Part shown: positions 25,813 to 34,615 of the stretch, in pieces
Layout: every line of letters starts with the position of its first letter
Position numbering within the stretch: position 1 is the first letter of the stretch
Assembly (NCBI GenBank): GCA_963578605.1
Contig: CAUZEA010000060.1
Location: 1-34,708, forward strand
DNA length: 34,708 nt
Direction of reading: 5' to 3'
Source: JAKVCB01 sp963578605
GTDB lineage: Bacteria > Planctomycetota > Planctomycetia > Pirellulales > Lacipirellulaceae
Made by a program: the position numbers and the translations under genes
Notes under the pieces: generated by a model
Told to the model about the DNA's origin: nothing
The model's input: the letters and a program-made list of their open reading frames with translations, nothing else
Databases searched by the model: none

Positions 25813-26698
25813 TAGTTCATGGTCTCCAAAGATGAAATGTGTGTTGAGTCTGTTCCGGTCGGTGGCTGCCAAACAGCCACCAACAAAGTGTGCTTGTTTC
25901 TTCTCGATTTCCTGTCCCTTGCAGACTGCTTGCATTAGGCATGTTTCCCCAACTTGTTCCTGGTCTTTTCTTGAACGGGTTTTTAGCTCGGTAACCCGCA
26001 TCATCCCCACGACGTACCCGAAGCGCTAATCGCCAGGATGGCCCCAATCAACTGGCCAAAACAAAAAAAACGACGACCAGATGCTTCCGAATTCCGCGGG
26101 CGCAACAGACGATCGCGGGGAAAGGATCCAGACATCGTTGTCTTAACTAATTAGCGGTGCCTCGTGAGGTCAAGTCGTAAGGACTAAAATCGGGAGCGGA
26201 AAAACAACAGTGTCGCTGGCAGTAAGGCCGATTGGTCGGCTGTGCGAAAGATCCAGCGATTGCCCCGTAAGTCGCTCCAAAAAAGAAAACGGCGCCCAAA
26301 GTTCTTCATAACCCAGGAAGATGATGCTTGGGTCTTAGAAAAAGAACTCAGCGGCCGTTATTTTCCGTTAGCAACCTCTATGTGCTCGACTTGGTTTCGA
26401 TTAAGTTAACGAGTACCTGCTTTAATGGCACAATCTGGCCCAAGATACCCCAGCGAAATTAATTCAGGACGTCCCTACACCGAATAGTACCCACCAGTTC
26501 AAGAGAGTCAAGCATTTGGAAATCGGTTTCGTGAGCGCTTAATTCTTACCTTGCCGATTTGACGCAAGCCTCCCAGACTGATGCGACTTGATGGCAGAAC
26601 CAGTCAATTTGGGGGGACCGGTACGGCCTTCCAGGGGCACAGGATTGGGGGCGAGCCGGTCGGCGATAGGACAAACATTGAGGACCACGCAACGAATC
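25813..26698. other. Long intergenic stretch between divergent genes
   Basis: Nearly 890 bases between the PEP-CTERM gene (leftward) and the dehydrogenase gene (rightward). I see no coding region with natural composition, no tRNA-like fold and no repeat array. There is an A-rich run (26059-26070) and a small TGGCC/GGCCA inverted repeat near 26039-26058. Promoters for both neighbours should be here. Confidence 0.5.
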
Positions 26699-27751
26699 AT
26701 GAAGACTTGTCAAATTGCCCTCTATCCGGGGGACGGCATCGGCGGTGAAGTACTCGCCGCAGCAGTACGGATTCTCGAACACGTCGAATCGTTATCAGGT
26801 AAGTTCCACCTGGAAACAACGATGTTGCCTTGGGGAAGTGATTTCTATTTCGAGCATGGGGAGGTGGTTCCGGAAGATTACCTTGACCAACTGCGGCAAT
26901 TCGATGCGATTTTCCTCGGAGCCATTGGTGACCCCGAACGGTTACCTGACAGTCAGACCGTCGCTCACCTGATTCAAATCCGGCAACAATTCAACCAATA
27001 TGTGTGCCTGCGGCCGGTGAAGCTGCATCCTGGAGTGCGTTCACCCCTGTTAAACCCGGGGGAGATTGACCTGGTGGTGGTCCGCGAGAATTCTGAGGGA
27101 GAGTATATCCGCTGCGGCGGGTGGGTAAAGCGTGGCCAACCGGAGGAACTTGCCGTGCAATCGGCCATCCATACTCGAAGTGGTGTTGAGCGGATCTTGC
27201 GATTTGGATTTGAGTTGGCCCGCAAACGTCGGAATCAGCTGACCATGATCACCAAGAGTAATGCGCTGGTGTATGGGATGGTGCTGTGGGATGACATTTT
27301 CAACGAGATTTGTGGGGATTACCCGGATATTGATTCGCGTAGACAACACGCGGATGCTGCCGCAATGGACTTTGTCCGGCGGCCGGCAGACTATGACGTG
27401 GTGGTTGCATCGAACCTGTTTGGCGACCTGCTGACAGATGTGGCTGGGGTGATCACCGGTGGTTTAGGATTAGCGGCCAGTTGTAACATCAATCCCGAGC
27501 GCGACTTTCCGTCGATGTTCGAGCCCGTTCATGGTTCAGCTCCGGACATCGCCGGCAAAGGTATCGCCAATCCGGCGGCAGCGATCCTCAGTGGTGCGAT
27601 GATGTTAGAGTGGTTGGGATTTGATCACGCAGCTGAGCTTGTGCGTAATGGCGTTGTGCGAGCTCTGGAGGCCGGTGAAACAACGCCCGACTTGGGTGGA
27701 TCGCTGACAACCGAGACCATGACCGACCACATTCTCCAGCACATTGATTAA
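26699..27751 (+). CDS. Isopropylmalate/isocitrate/tartrate dehydrogenase family enzyme, tartrate/D-malate type
   Basis: NAD-dependent beta-decarboxylating dehydrogenase of 350 residues. It starts IALYPGDGIGGEV, the family's N-terminal signature. RENSEGEYIRCGG at 129-141 matches the R-E-N-T-E-G-E-Y form found in tartrate and D-malate dehydrogenases rather than the R-E-L-T-G-G-I-Y of 3-isopropylmalate dehydrogenase. K186 lies in TKSNAL. SNLFGDLLTDVAGVITGGLG (238-257) supplies the metal-binding aspartates D243 and D247, and FEPVHGSAPDIAGKGIANPA is the NAD-binding stretch. The expected reaction is oxidation of tartrate or D-malate in the cytoplasm, with decarboxylation for D-malate. ATG 26699 starts the family domain; an upstream in-frame extension from 26588 looks unnatural. 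A leucine-pathway role is unlikely without leu genes nearby, but substrate is inferred from motif only. Confidence 0.85.
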   Translation: MKTCQIALYPGDGIGGEVLAAAVRILEHVESLSGKFHLETTMLPWGSDFYFEHGEVVPEDYLDQLRQFDAIFLGAIGDPERLPDSQTVAHLIQIRQQFNQYVCLRPVKLHPGVRSPLLNPGEIDLVVVRENSEGEYIRCGGWVKRGQPEELAVQSAIHTRSGVERILRFGFELARKRRNQLTMITKSNALVYGMVLWDDIFNEICGDYPDIDSRRQHADAAAMDFVRRPADYDVVVASNLFGDLLTDVAGVITGGLGLAASCNINPERDFPSMFEPVHGSAPDIAGKGIANPAAAILSGAMMLEWLGFDHAAELVRNGVVRALEAGETTPDLGGSLTTETMTDHILQHID

Positions 27752-27753
27752 GG

Positions 27754-27775
27754 AATCGAGGGATTCCCCGATTTT
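27754..27775 (+). terminator. Probable terminator after the dehydrogenase gene
   Basis: AATCGAGGG and CCCCGATT form an imperfect stem (AATCG/CGATT plus two G-C pairs around one mismatch) followed by TTTT. It starts 3 bases after the stop codon. Confidence 0.5.
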
Positions 27776-27871
27776 CCAGTTGGTAATCGTGTTGACTTGC
27801 TTCTTCGTCAGTCTTTGCTAAACTGGACCCATCGCCTGCTCCCGGAACAGTTTCAGCAGGCCAGTCAGGAA

Positions 27872-27875
27872 GAGG
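27872..27875 (+). promoter_or_regulatory. Shine-Dalgarno sequence supporting a TTG start
   Basis: GAGG, within AGGAAGAGG (27867-27875), is 6 bases before TTG 27882. The ATG at 27887 is out of frame and stops after five codons, so this supports TTG as the start of the methyltransferase gene. Confidence 0.6.
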
Positions 27876-27881
27876 CTTTCT

Positions 27882-29159
27882 TTGAAATGGTGCGTTCGTT
27901 CTGATCGATTCATCGCCTGCGCGCAGCGGGCAATGATCCTGGGTGGATTGGGTATTTCTTCCGTCGTGCCGCTCTTTTGGGAGCAAGGGCAGGCGATCGC
28001 CCAACCAAGGAACCAGGCTCGTTGGGATGCTGCTCGCGCGCAAATGTTCGAAACGGTGATTGTTGGCAATGGGGTTACGAATGAGGCGGTGCGCGCGTCG
28101 ATGCGGTCAACGCCGCGGCATGAATTTATCCCCAGAGCACAATGGAAACAAGCATATCTCGATATGGCTTTGCCAATTGGAGGTGGCCAAACGATTACGT
28201 CGCCGTTTGTGGTGGCTCGCATGACCGAGGCACTAAATCCGCAACCAACGGACCGCGTGCTGGAGATTGGTACCGGTAGCGGATACCAGGCTGCCGTACT
28301 GAGCCCGATCGTGGCAGCGGTTTACTCAATCGAAATCGTCAAATCGCTCGCTCGGCGGGCAACCCGAACCTTAAAGCGTTTGGACTACGAAAACGTGCAG
28401 ACCAAAGCTGGCGATGGTTACCTCGGCTGGCCGGAGCATGCCCCCTTCGACAAGATCATCGTCACTTGTTCTCCGGACAATGTTCCCACGCCACTTGTCC
28501 AACAACTGCGCGAGGGGGGCCGCATGGTCATCCCCTTGGGAAAACGTTACCAGCAAACGCTTTACGTGATGCGAAAAGTGAATGGGAAGCTGAAAAACGA
28601 GGTTCTCGAACCAACTTTTTTTGTCCCGATGACTGGCAAGGCCGAACAACTCCGCGACAACGCCGGTGAGCTAACTGATTACCGGTTGGTGAATGGCAGT
28701 TTTGAAGTAGCCGACGACCAGGGCCAACCTCAAGGTTGGTACTACCGTCGGCATGCAGAAGTCGTACGCGATGTGAAAGCGTTGGATGGAGAGAAAGTAC
28801 TTCGCTTGCATAACGATACCCCCGGGCAGGGCGCCCAGGTACTGCAGGCCATCGGTATCGACGGGCGGCGCATGCAGAAGATCAGGCTCAATGTTCGACT
28901 GATGGGGGAACAGCTTCGCGCAGGCCAAACCAACGAACAGACTCCCAGAATTGAACTCACCTTTTACAACCAAGGACGAGCCCCCATTAAAGTCGCGATG
29001 TTAGGTCCGTGGACAGGAACCTTTGATTGGAAAGAAATTCGTAAGTCGATTTCCGTTCCGCAGCAAACCAGATTGGCTGTTTTGACACTGGCAATGTACG
29101 GAGGTGTAGGTGAATTATTGATTGACCAGGTCGATATTCAGATCGTGGAAACCGATTGA
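27882..29159 (+). CDS. Protein-L-isoaspartate O-methyltransferase-like protein with export signal and extra C-terminal domain
   Basis: 425 residues; the methyltransferase part is of the PCMT (isoaspartate O-methyltransferase) family, which uses S-adenosylmethionine to repair isoaspartyl residues. PMP-type features: TPRHEFIPRAQWKQAYLDMA and GGGQTITSPFVVARMTEAL (about 77-115), SAM motif I VLEIGTGSGYQAAVLS (126-141), AGDGYLGWPEHAPFDKIIVT and LREGGRMVIPLG. The N-terminal 40 residues, with RAMILGGLGISSVVPLF, look like a signal peptide or anchor. After residue about 265 comes a 160-residue beta-rich extension (LVNGSFEVADDQGQPQGWYYRR onward, ending LLIDQVDIQIVE) resembling a carbohydrate-binding module. 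The enzyme normally works in the cytoplasm, so export is puzzling. TTG start supported by GAGG; the alternative ATG 27933 would remove most of the leader's charged part. Confidence 0.85.
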   Translation: MKWCVRSDRFIACAQRAMILGGLGISSVVPLFWEQGQAIAQPRNQARWDAARAQMFETVIVGNGVTNEAVRASMRSTPRHEFIPRAQWKQAYLDMALPIGGGQTITSPFVVARMTEALNPQPTDRVLEIGTGSGYQAAVLSPIVAAVYSIEIVKSLARRATRTLKRLDYENVQTKAGDGYLGWPEHAPFDKIIVTCSPDNVPTPLVQQLREGGRMVIPLGKRYQQTLYVMRKVNGKLKNEVLEPTFFVPMTGKAEQLRDNAGELTDYRLVNGSFEVADDQGQPQGWYYRRHAEVVRDVKALDGEKVLRLHNDTPGQGAQVLQAIGIDGRRMQKIRLNVRLMGEQLRAGQTNEQTPRIELTFYNQGRAPIKVAMLGPWTGTFDWKEIRKSISVPQQTRLAVLTLAMYGGVGELLIDQVDIQIVETD

Positions 29160-29204
29160 TGAACACTATTTTCTAGAGGCAAACCAGGAAGAGAGACCAG
29201 AGGC

Positions 29205-30524
29205 ATGGAAACGAGGTTTATCCGCGTAGCGGTCGGCGCTACGGTTGTCGCTTTTGCGTGCGCTGAATGTGGCAGCCAAGAGACCACTGGGGGTTTGCAA
29301 CCAGCAAGCGTCATTGCAATTTACACAACGCAACATTTCAGACTCCACACCGATGTTGCCGAACCTGAGGCCCGGGCAACTCTGGTTGCGATGGAAGCAG
29401 CCCTGGACTTCGCAGTTGCCCACTGGAAACGTCCGCTCCGGGGTCAATTGGAATGTTATCTTGCTGAAAATGTGGTTAGCTGGCCAGCGGATGCGCTCCC
29501 GCATCCCCTGGCGAGAGTTTGGATTGGCCGTATAGGAGGAGCGACGGTTTCTGAAGAGGTGCAATCTTCCCGTGATCAAGGACTGCAGTCAACGATTTAC
29601 GCCTCGACGGGCAAGGGTGTCGCTGAACACGAAGTCATCCACGCCTATTGCTGCCAGTCGTTTGGAGCCACGGGGCCCGATTGGTACAAGGAAGGGATGG
29701 CTGCGGTCGCCTGCTATGCGGTCGGATATCAACCTGGTGTTCGCTGCCCGGCAGACTTTGTCTCGATTCTTCGCAAACGCCCTGCCGTGCGCCTGCAGGA
29801 TATTGTGCAGGCTGGGCCTTTCACCCAATCAACCGCGGTCTCGCTTAATTTGATGTTGGCCCAACGTGTGGATCCGACCCGCCCGGTACTCCTTACGGGT
29901 TTGACTCCTTTGACAACCGAAGGACTTTCTGAAATGCGCCAGTCGTATGCGCGTAGCTGGGCCCTGTGCTATTTCCTGTTCAATAATCCGAACTACAGTC
30001 CTCGGTTCCGCCGGCTCAGCGAGCAATACGTCGTTCGCCAACGCGAGGCGTTTTCGAACCTGTTTGGACCTGTTGGCGAGCAACTCGCTTTTGAGTTTAA
30101 CGAGTTTTTACAACACGTTGATGTCGGGTATCGGGTTGACTTGTGTTGCTGGGAGTGGAATCGGCGTTTCTTGACACTCCAGCAGCACAGTCCCGTTAGC
30201 CGGCGAGTCGAGGCGGCGCGAGGCTATCAAGCAACCGGGTTGATGGTAGAGTCAGGTAAAAAGTACACCTGCAAAACTGTCGGTCAATGGTCGATCGGTG
30301 GTGATGCAGAACTCGTCGGTGCTGACGGAGCGGCGGATGGTTCGGGAAGGCTCGTGGGTGTCGTATTCAATCAGCACCGCTTGACCGCACCGGTCGAACT
30401 GGGGGTAGAAACAACCTTTACGGCACCGGCTACTGGCAAGTTGTATGCCCGCTGTCGCGATGCGTGGCACCAGCTTGACGACAATACCGGTTCGGTCCGG
30501 GTGGAATTCTTTGGGGCAAGGTAG
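29205..30524 (+). CDS. Exported HExxH protein with a LecA-like C-terminal domain
   Basis: 439 residues. The N-terminus METRFIRVAVGATVVAFACAECG looks like a signal peptide, and a lipid-attached cysteine at 19 or 22 is possible. Residues 142-146 read HEVIH, an HExxH zinc motif. About 20 residues on, WYKEGMAAVACY places a glutamate where DUF1570/gluzincin-like proteins have their third ligand. The C-terminal domain ends VETTFTAPATGKLYARCRDAW then LDDNTGSVRVEFFG. The pattern L-x-x-R-x-x-D ... D-N-x-G-x-x-x-V is that of the PA-IL/LecA-like galactose-binding lectin fold common in planctomycete exported proteins. It begins 45 bases after the methyltransferase gene, so the two are probably co-transcribed. 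It is a distant analogue of the HExxH protein at 830-2221. Protease activity is inferred only from the motif. Confidence 0.78.
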   Translation: METRFIRVAVGATVVAFACAECGSQETTGGLQPASVIAIYTTQHFRLHTDVAEPEARATLVAMEAALDFAVAHWKRPLRGQLECYLAENVVSWPADALPHPLARVWIGRIGGATVSEEVQSSRDQGLQSTIYASTGKGVAEHEVIHAYCCQSFGATGPDWYKEGMAAVACYAVGYQPGVRCPADFVSILRKRPAVRLQDIVQAGPFTQSTAVSLNLMLAQRVDPTRPVLLTGLTPLTTEGLSEMRQSYARSWALCYFLFNNPNYSPRFRRLSEQYVVRQREAFSNLFGPVGEQLAFEFNEFLQHVDVGYRVDLCCWEWNRRFLTLQQHSPVSRRVEAARGYQATGLMVESGKKYTCKTVGQWSIGGDAELVGADGAADGSGRLVGVVFNQHRLTAPVELGVETTFTAPATGKLYARCRDAWHQLDDNTGSVRVEFFGAR

Positions 30525-30681
30525 GCCTTGTGCGGCTTCAACCTTTGGTCATGAATGGCAGTTCAGGGCTGCTTTCCTGCATGTCACAGGGTTGACCGTA
30601 CAACGACCAGTTGGGAAAACGGGACCTGGTTTGCCGACCGCGTCCTGGAACCACCTTGCAACTTGTAGCCGGGGCGGCTTG

Positions 30682-31926
30682 CTACGAATAACTTTGCGAC
30701 AGCAATTCCTCGCGTGCTGCAACGACATGTTTTGCAATCGATTCTCGGGAACTGGCGGGTCCACCCGCATGGCCCCAGAGTTCTTCGAACAACTGGGGAA
30801 GGCGTTTTTCTGGCTGCTCGGCGAGCAGTAACTCGATGGCCGCGGCTGCTCCCAAGGCAAACCGTCGGGGCGTGATTTGGTGGTCCAATACCATTCGCAT
30901 CGTACCGATTAAACGATCGTCCCACCCCAGCTTTCGTACGGGATCGCGAATCAACCGGTCCACCCTGTCATGGAGATAAGGGTTGGTCATTCTCTCCAGC
31001 AAGTCCTCGACGTAGGCTTGCCACCCTCCGGGAGTGAAGACCGGGTCAACTCCTGCATGCCGCCCACAGAGTGCTTTTCCCGATTCATGGACGAACGCCT
31101 TTCGAGCCAGGTCGAACAGTGGTGTCGCCCGCACCTCGGATACAAACGTGACATCCTCTCGGTAGGCCAGGTAGCCGATCAGGGCGTGGGTCGCGTTGTG
31201 ACCGTAGAGCTTCGCCTCTTCAAAAGGTATCAGGTCGGGTTTTTCTTCAAAGACGTCGATTCCGCGTTGGTAATCGTCCCAGGCAACGCGACCCACAAGA
31301 ATTCGATTGAATTGTTCCACGAGAATAGCCTGGTCCATTCCTGTGACCAACGGAGCCAGTTGGGCGCTTTCAATTTGTTGAACCTCTGTGACCACGCCAC
31401 TCATCTTGCCAATCACGGTATTAATGAATTGGACGTAGCGGTCGAGTCGCCCGGCATCCAGTGGCTGCAATTCCTTAAGTACCGCTGCACGTAGCAGTTC
31501 AGCTCCGGTGTTGTGATTCTCTGCAGCATAAACGACAGTGCGCAGGGGCCGGGAACGGTTGAAGCGGGGGCGGATCCCTTGGGCAATAAGCCGGGCCGGG
31601 CTTGGCGTTGCACGACAATAGAAATCGACGCTGGGAAGTGCTGTCGCGATTTCGTCTGCTTCAGAAATTGCCGCGACGAGTGCCGCTTCGTCGGCGGAGT
31701 CGGCAGGGTCATAAATCTCAATTCCGGAGACTTCGTGTTGGCGAACGCCCTCTGGACCCGCTACGTTAACGCAATAGGCACCGCCAGCTTGCCGAATATG
31801 CTGCACGATTTGTGGCAAAACATCAGCGACCACGATCCGCTGGAAATTGTTGGACCGGTAGGCCTCCAACGCAAAGAGGCCACTTTGAATGGGCCCAAAC
31901 CCAATGCCAACAAATGTTTTTTGCAT
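30682..31926 (-). CDS. Mannitol dehydrogenase-family oxidoreductase
   Basis: 414-residue cytoplasmic polyol dehydrogenase-like enzyme. The polyol-specific long-chain dehydrogenase signature K-x4-N-x2-H is present as K239, N244 and H247 in EEAKLYGHNATHALIGYLAY. A second family block is VVYAAENHNTGAELLR (131-146). The N-terminal Rossmann region is VGIGFGPIQSGLFAL, which replaces the usual G-x-G-x-x-G-R-G-F and is unusual. The C-terminal helical domain contains RDPVRKLGWDDRLIGTMRM. It matches mannitol-1-phosphate 5-dehydrogenase or mannitol/fructuronate reductase relatives; the exact sugar alcohol cannot be deduced. It reads opposite to the neighbouring genes, diverging from the SDR gene at 32084. 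The ATG at 31926 begins the Rossmann strand; no strong ribosome-binding site is seen. Confidence 0.82.
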   Translation of the reverse strand: MQKTFVGIGFGPIQSGLFALEAYRSNNFQRIVVADVLPQIVQHIRQAGGAYCVNVAGPEGVRQHEVSGIEIYDPADSADEAALVAAISEADEIATALPSVDFYCRATPSPARLIAQGIRPRFNRSRPLRTVVYAAENHNTGAELLRAAVLKELQPLDAGRLDRYVQFINTVIGKMSGVVTEVQQIESAQLAPLVTGMDQAILVEQFNRILVGRVAWDDYQRGIDVFEEKPDLIPFEEAKLYGHNATHALIGYLAYREDVTFVSEVRATPLFDLARKAFVHESGKALCGRHAGVDPVFTPGGWQAYVEDLLERMTNPYLHDRVDRLIRDPVRKLGWDDRLIGTMRMVLDHQITPRRFALGAAAAIELLLAEQPEKRLPQLFEELWGHAGGPASSRESIAKHVVAAREELLSQSYS

Positions 31927-32083
31927 AGCGACAACCGGAAGTAGAATTTGCTAAAGTCATAAGAATAAACGACGTCGTGAAGATGGTGAAGCTGTGCGAC
32001 GGTTTATCCGGGAGTGAGAGCAGTTCGTTGGGTCTTGCTCAGAACCACTTTGGACAAAAACAGGAATAAAACAAGGGGGAGCG

Positions 32084-32851
32084 ATGCCCGAACAACAAGT
32101 GTTCCAGGGAAAAAATGCTTTGATTACAGGTGGATCACGTGGAATCGGGCGAGCGGTTTCTATACGTCTGGCCGGCGAGGGGGCCAATATAGCCGTGAAT
32201 TATGTTTCGCGTGAAGAGTCGGCCCGCGACACACTTCGGCAAATTGAGTCGGCGGGTGGGAGGGCAATTCTGGCCCCCGGTGATGTGGCCGACCCGGAAC
32301 AAGTTCGCGAGATGGTGCATGTTGCCCGCACGGCACTGGGGCCGATTGACATTCTGGTTCACTGTGCGGGTGTATCACGCGTGGAGCCCGCCGACGACGT
32401 GACGTGGGAATCATGGAAACAAACGATGAATGTCAACCTCGATGGCACGTTTAACGTCATCTATGCTGTCAAAGACGAAATGATCGAACGACGCTTCGGG
32501 CGAATTGTGGTGATTTCGTCAATTGCAGCGCTTCGCGCACGGCCAATGTTGATGTCCTACTCGGCCTCGAAGGCTGCCGTGATTTCGTTGGTTCGCTCGC
32601 TCGGTGAAGCATGGGCTCCGCAAAACATTCGCGTCAATTGCCTGTGTCCCGGATTGATTAACACGGAAATGCCTCGGGAGTCTCTTACGTCAGAAGCTTT
32701 TCAGCAGATGATCGAGGCTACCCCCATGGGCCGCGTCGGAGAACCGGAAGAAATGGCCGCTGTGGTTCGCTTTTTGGTCAGCGAAGAGTCGAGCTACATG
32801 ACCGGACAATCGATTGCGGCAAGCGGTGGGCGGGTGTTGCTGCCAGGGTAG
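32084..32851 (+). CDS. SDR family oxidoreductase (FabG-like)
   Basis: 255-residue classical short-chain dehydrogenase/reductase. Cofactor motif TGGSRGIG is at 15-22, HCAGVSR at 93-99, and the catalytic set is serine in VVISSIAAL (S145/S146) with Y159 and K163 in SYSASKAAV. RVNCLCPGLINTEMPRES is the usual C-terminal block, and the end is SSYMTGQSIAASGGRVL, close to the typical S-x-x-x-T-G-Q-x-x-x-x-x-G-G. Members reduce 3-ketoacyl-ACP or oxidise sugars and polyols with NAD(P). Because there is no fatty-acid synthesis gene nearby and polyol enzymes flank it, a sugar or polyol role is at least as likely as FabG itself. The GGGGGAG sequence 3-8 bases before ATG 32084 supports the start. A short hairpin at 33159 could end its transcript. 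Confidence 0.9.
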   Translation: MPEQQVFQGKNALITGGSRGIGRAVSIRLAGEGANIAVNYVSREESARDTLRQIESAGGRAILAPGDVADPEQVREMVHVARTALGPIDILVHCAGVSRVEPADDVTWESWKQTMNVNLDGTFNVIYAVKDEMIERRFGRIVVISSIAALRARPMLMSYSASKAAVISLVRSLGEAWAPQNIRVNCLCPGLINTEMPRESLTSEAFQQMIEATPMGRVGEPEEMAAVVRFLVSEESSYMTGQSIAASGGRVLLPG

Positions 32852-33294
32852 ATCATGTTGCCAGGGTCGAGCGACGAACAGGACAAAGTGTCCAACTGTT
32901 TTCTTCCCCATTCGCGGTTTCCGTCCAAAAGGCCAGTGGACGGCTCCGAGATTGGTTGTCATCGCTGGCTGATTTAAGGCGGACTGCGGCAAGTCGTGCT
33001 GCTCGGGCGGTAAAGTCCGCTGGAATTTCAAAAAGCATCTCGTTTAGGCTGTGCTTGTTTACAAGGAGTGTAGCTGGCCCGTGGGGGTTGCTACGGTAGA
33101 CCAACCCTCTATGCTGGACCTTCCTGCCACAAACGGACTGCCGTGCAGTCTCCCCGCCTGCCCAACACTTTGGGCAATTTAGACCCGCCTATTTTAGACC
33201 CGCCTGTTGTTGGGTGCCTCGCTTTCTGTCATCCGCAATCTTGTGATGACACAAGATCGCCGAAACCGTTCTTCGACCAAGGAGGTAGAGAATC
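32852..33294. other. Intergenic stretch with a hairpin and a direct repeat
   Basis: About 440 bases. At 33159-33176 TGCCCAA / TTGGGCA form a perfect 7-bp stem with a CACT loop, followed by ATTT; this is a weak candidate terminator for the SDR gene. TTTAGACCCGCCT is repeated directly at 33178-33190 and 33193-33205 (15-bp period). A reverse-strand open frame at 32853-33104 has no recognisable motif and is not called. Confidence 0.55.
33279..33286 (+). promoter_or_regulatory. Consensus Shine-Dalgarno before a GTG start
   Basis: AAGGAGGT, a full-length match to the anti-Shine-Dalgarno, ends 8 bases before GTG 33295. It fixes GTG as the start of the CAP-domain lipoprotein. Confidence 0.8.
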
Positions 33295-34260
33295 GTGATT
33301 CGTCTAAACGGACTCACATCGTCTTTTTTTTTTACGTCACTGGTATTGATGTGGATTGGCTCCTGGACCGGGTGTTATGCCACCCCCAAAGTTGAGCAGG
33401 ATCCCCCCGAAATTGAGCAGGATCAAGGGTTTACACAGCGGGGTCGCTTGCCAACTCATGTCGCGGTCGCTGGTTTCGACTGGCATACGGATTACAACGC
33501 GGCGTACAGGGAAGCCAATCGCAACAAGCAGATGCTGCTCATCGATTTTGTAAAATCAGACGACGATACCGATCAACGCAAATTTCAGAAGTTCATTGAA
33601 ACGAATGTCCACGTGCAATCTCAACTCCGCCTGTTCGTGCTGGCCCGGCTTCCGATCGACTACGAAATCGACCAAGGCGACACACCGTTACGGCTGATTG
33701 ATGATGTAATGTTCAAGCACCTTTTAGGTCAACAAGGCATTGCCATTATTGATCTGAAGCATGATGGAAAGCCCTATTTGGGGGACGTTGTAAGTTCTTT
33801 TCCATTCGCTTCGGGCAAGTACTATTCCTGGAAAAATGAATACCTGTGCAAGATTCTCGAATTGCCGCCGGGAACAATTACACAACGAACGATGGTTTGG
33901 GCTGTCCGCACGCATCCGGAACGTCCAGCCAGCACAACGGGTCACCACGATTTGCAACTGGCACGCGCAGCTGCGCAACACTCCCAGTATCAAGCCAATA
34001 TTGGTGTGCAGGGTCACCATCGGTGGGAAACGCGTTCGCAACAAATCTGCGAGATCGTGGGTGCCACATCGGCAAAAGAGGTTGTTGCCGAGAGTTGGCC
34101 CGACCAGAATTTGATCGACTCCTGCATTGACTGTGTTGACAGTTGGCGACATTCCTCAGGGCATTGGAAAGTCGTGCGGAATCACCACCGGCGCTTCGGC
34201 TACGACATTCGTCAAGGTCGCAATCACATCTGGTACGGGACCGGCATCTTCAGCAATTAG
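33295..34260 (+). CDS. Lipoprotein with thioredoxin-like and CAP (SCP/PR1) domains
   Basis: 321 residues from a GTG start set by a perfect Shine-Dalgarno. MIRLNGLTSSFFFTSLVLMWIGSWTGC is a lipoprotein-type signal with cysteine after W-T-G. A short hinge with a duplicated P-E-x-E-Q-D-like element follows (encoded by two copies of TTGAGCAGGATC). Residues about 56-165 look like a thioredoxin fold without the redox C-x-x-C: YNAAYREANRNKQMLLIDFV and QGIAIIDLKHDGKPY. The C-terminal half carries CAP (SCP/PR1) features: HHDLQLARAAAQHSQYQANI, EVVAESW, a C-x-x-C in SCIDCVDSW, SSGHWKVV, and FGYDI ... GIF. CAP proteins act extracellularly in adhesion, lipid binding or peptidoglycan-related roles. Domain identity by eye is fairly good; function is unknown. 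Confidence 0.75.
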   Translation: MIRLNGLTSSFFFTSLVLMWIGSWTGCYATPKVEQDPPEIEQDQGFTQRGRLPTHVAVAGFDWHTDYNAAYREANRNKQMLLIDFVKSDDDTDQRKFQKFIETNVHVQSQLRLFVLARLPIDYEIDQGDTPLRLIDDVMFKHLLGQQGIAIIDLKHDGKPYLGDVVSSFPFASGKYYSWKNEYLCKILELPPGTITQRTMVWAVRTHPERPASTTGHHDLQLARAAAQHSQYQANIGVQGHHRWETRSQQICEIVGATSAKEVVAESWPDQNLIDSCIDCVDSWRHSSGHWKVVRNHHRRFGYDIRQGRNHIWYGTGIFSN

Positions 34261-34615
34261 CCGCGAGGTCTATCGTGGGGCAAGGTTGTCGGGTTGAGTT
34301 TATCCATGATCGGCCAGGCAACGATAACTGAGGTGTCCTGCCGGAACCTGCTGGACGTGACAGGAGGCCTCTGGTGGTACTGACCAGATTGACCTACATT
34401 GCGGGTCGTCGGCCGGATGCATCGATTTGATGATGTGTCGTGTTTCACGCCCAATAGGCAAGAAGGCTGGTCCAGAGAAGCTCTCCATTGCGTCGCCGAG
34501 GTGAGATTCGCACCGGTCCTGGATATTCTGGCTGGCTGCGCTCCGATCCATGACCGCCAACGGTGGCGGAACCGTTTAGGGCTTTGGTTGAAATTGCGTA
34601 GAAAGGAGAGTAACG
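34261..34615. other. Intergenic stretch before the rhamnose isomerase gene
   Basis: About 355 bases; no gene, RNA or strong hairpin recognised. The promoter and any regulator site for the rhamnose isomerase gene should be in this region. A consensus AAAGGAG (34602-34608) lies 7 bases before the next start. Confidence 0.45.

Noticed and set aside
32853..33104. Reverse-strand open frame of 83 codons
   Set aside because: Composition is plausible, but there is no recognisable domain and no ribosome-binding site; not enough to call.
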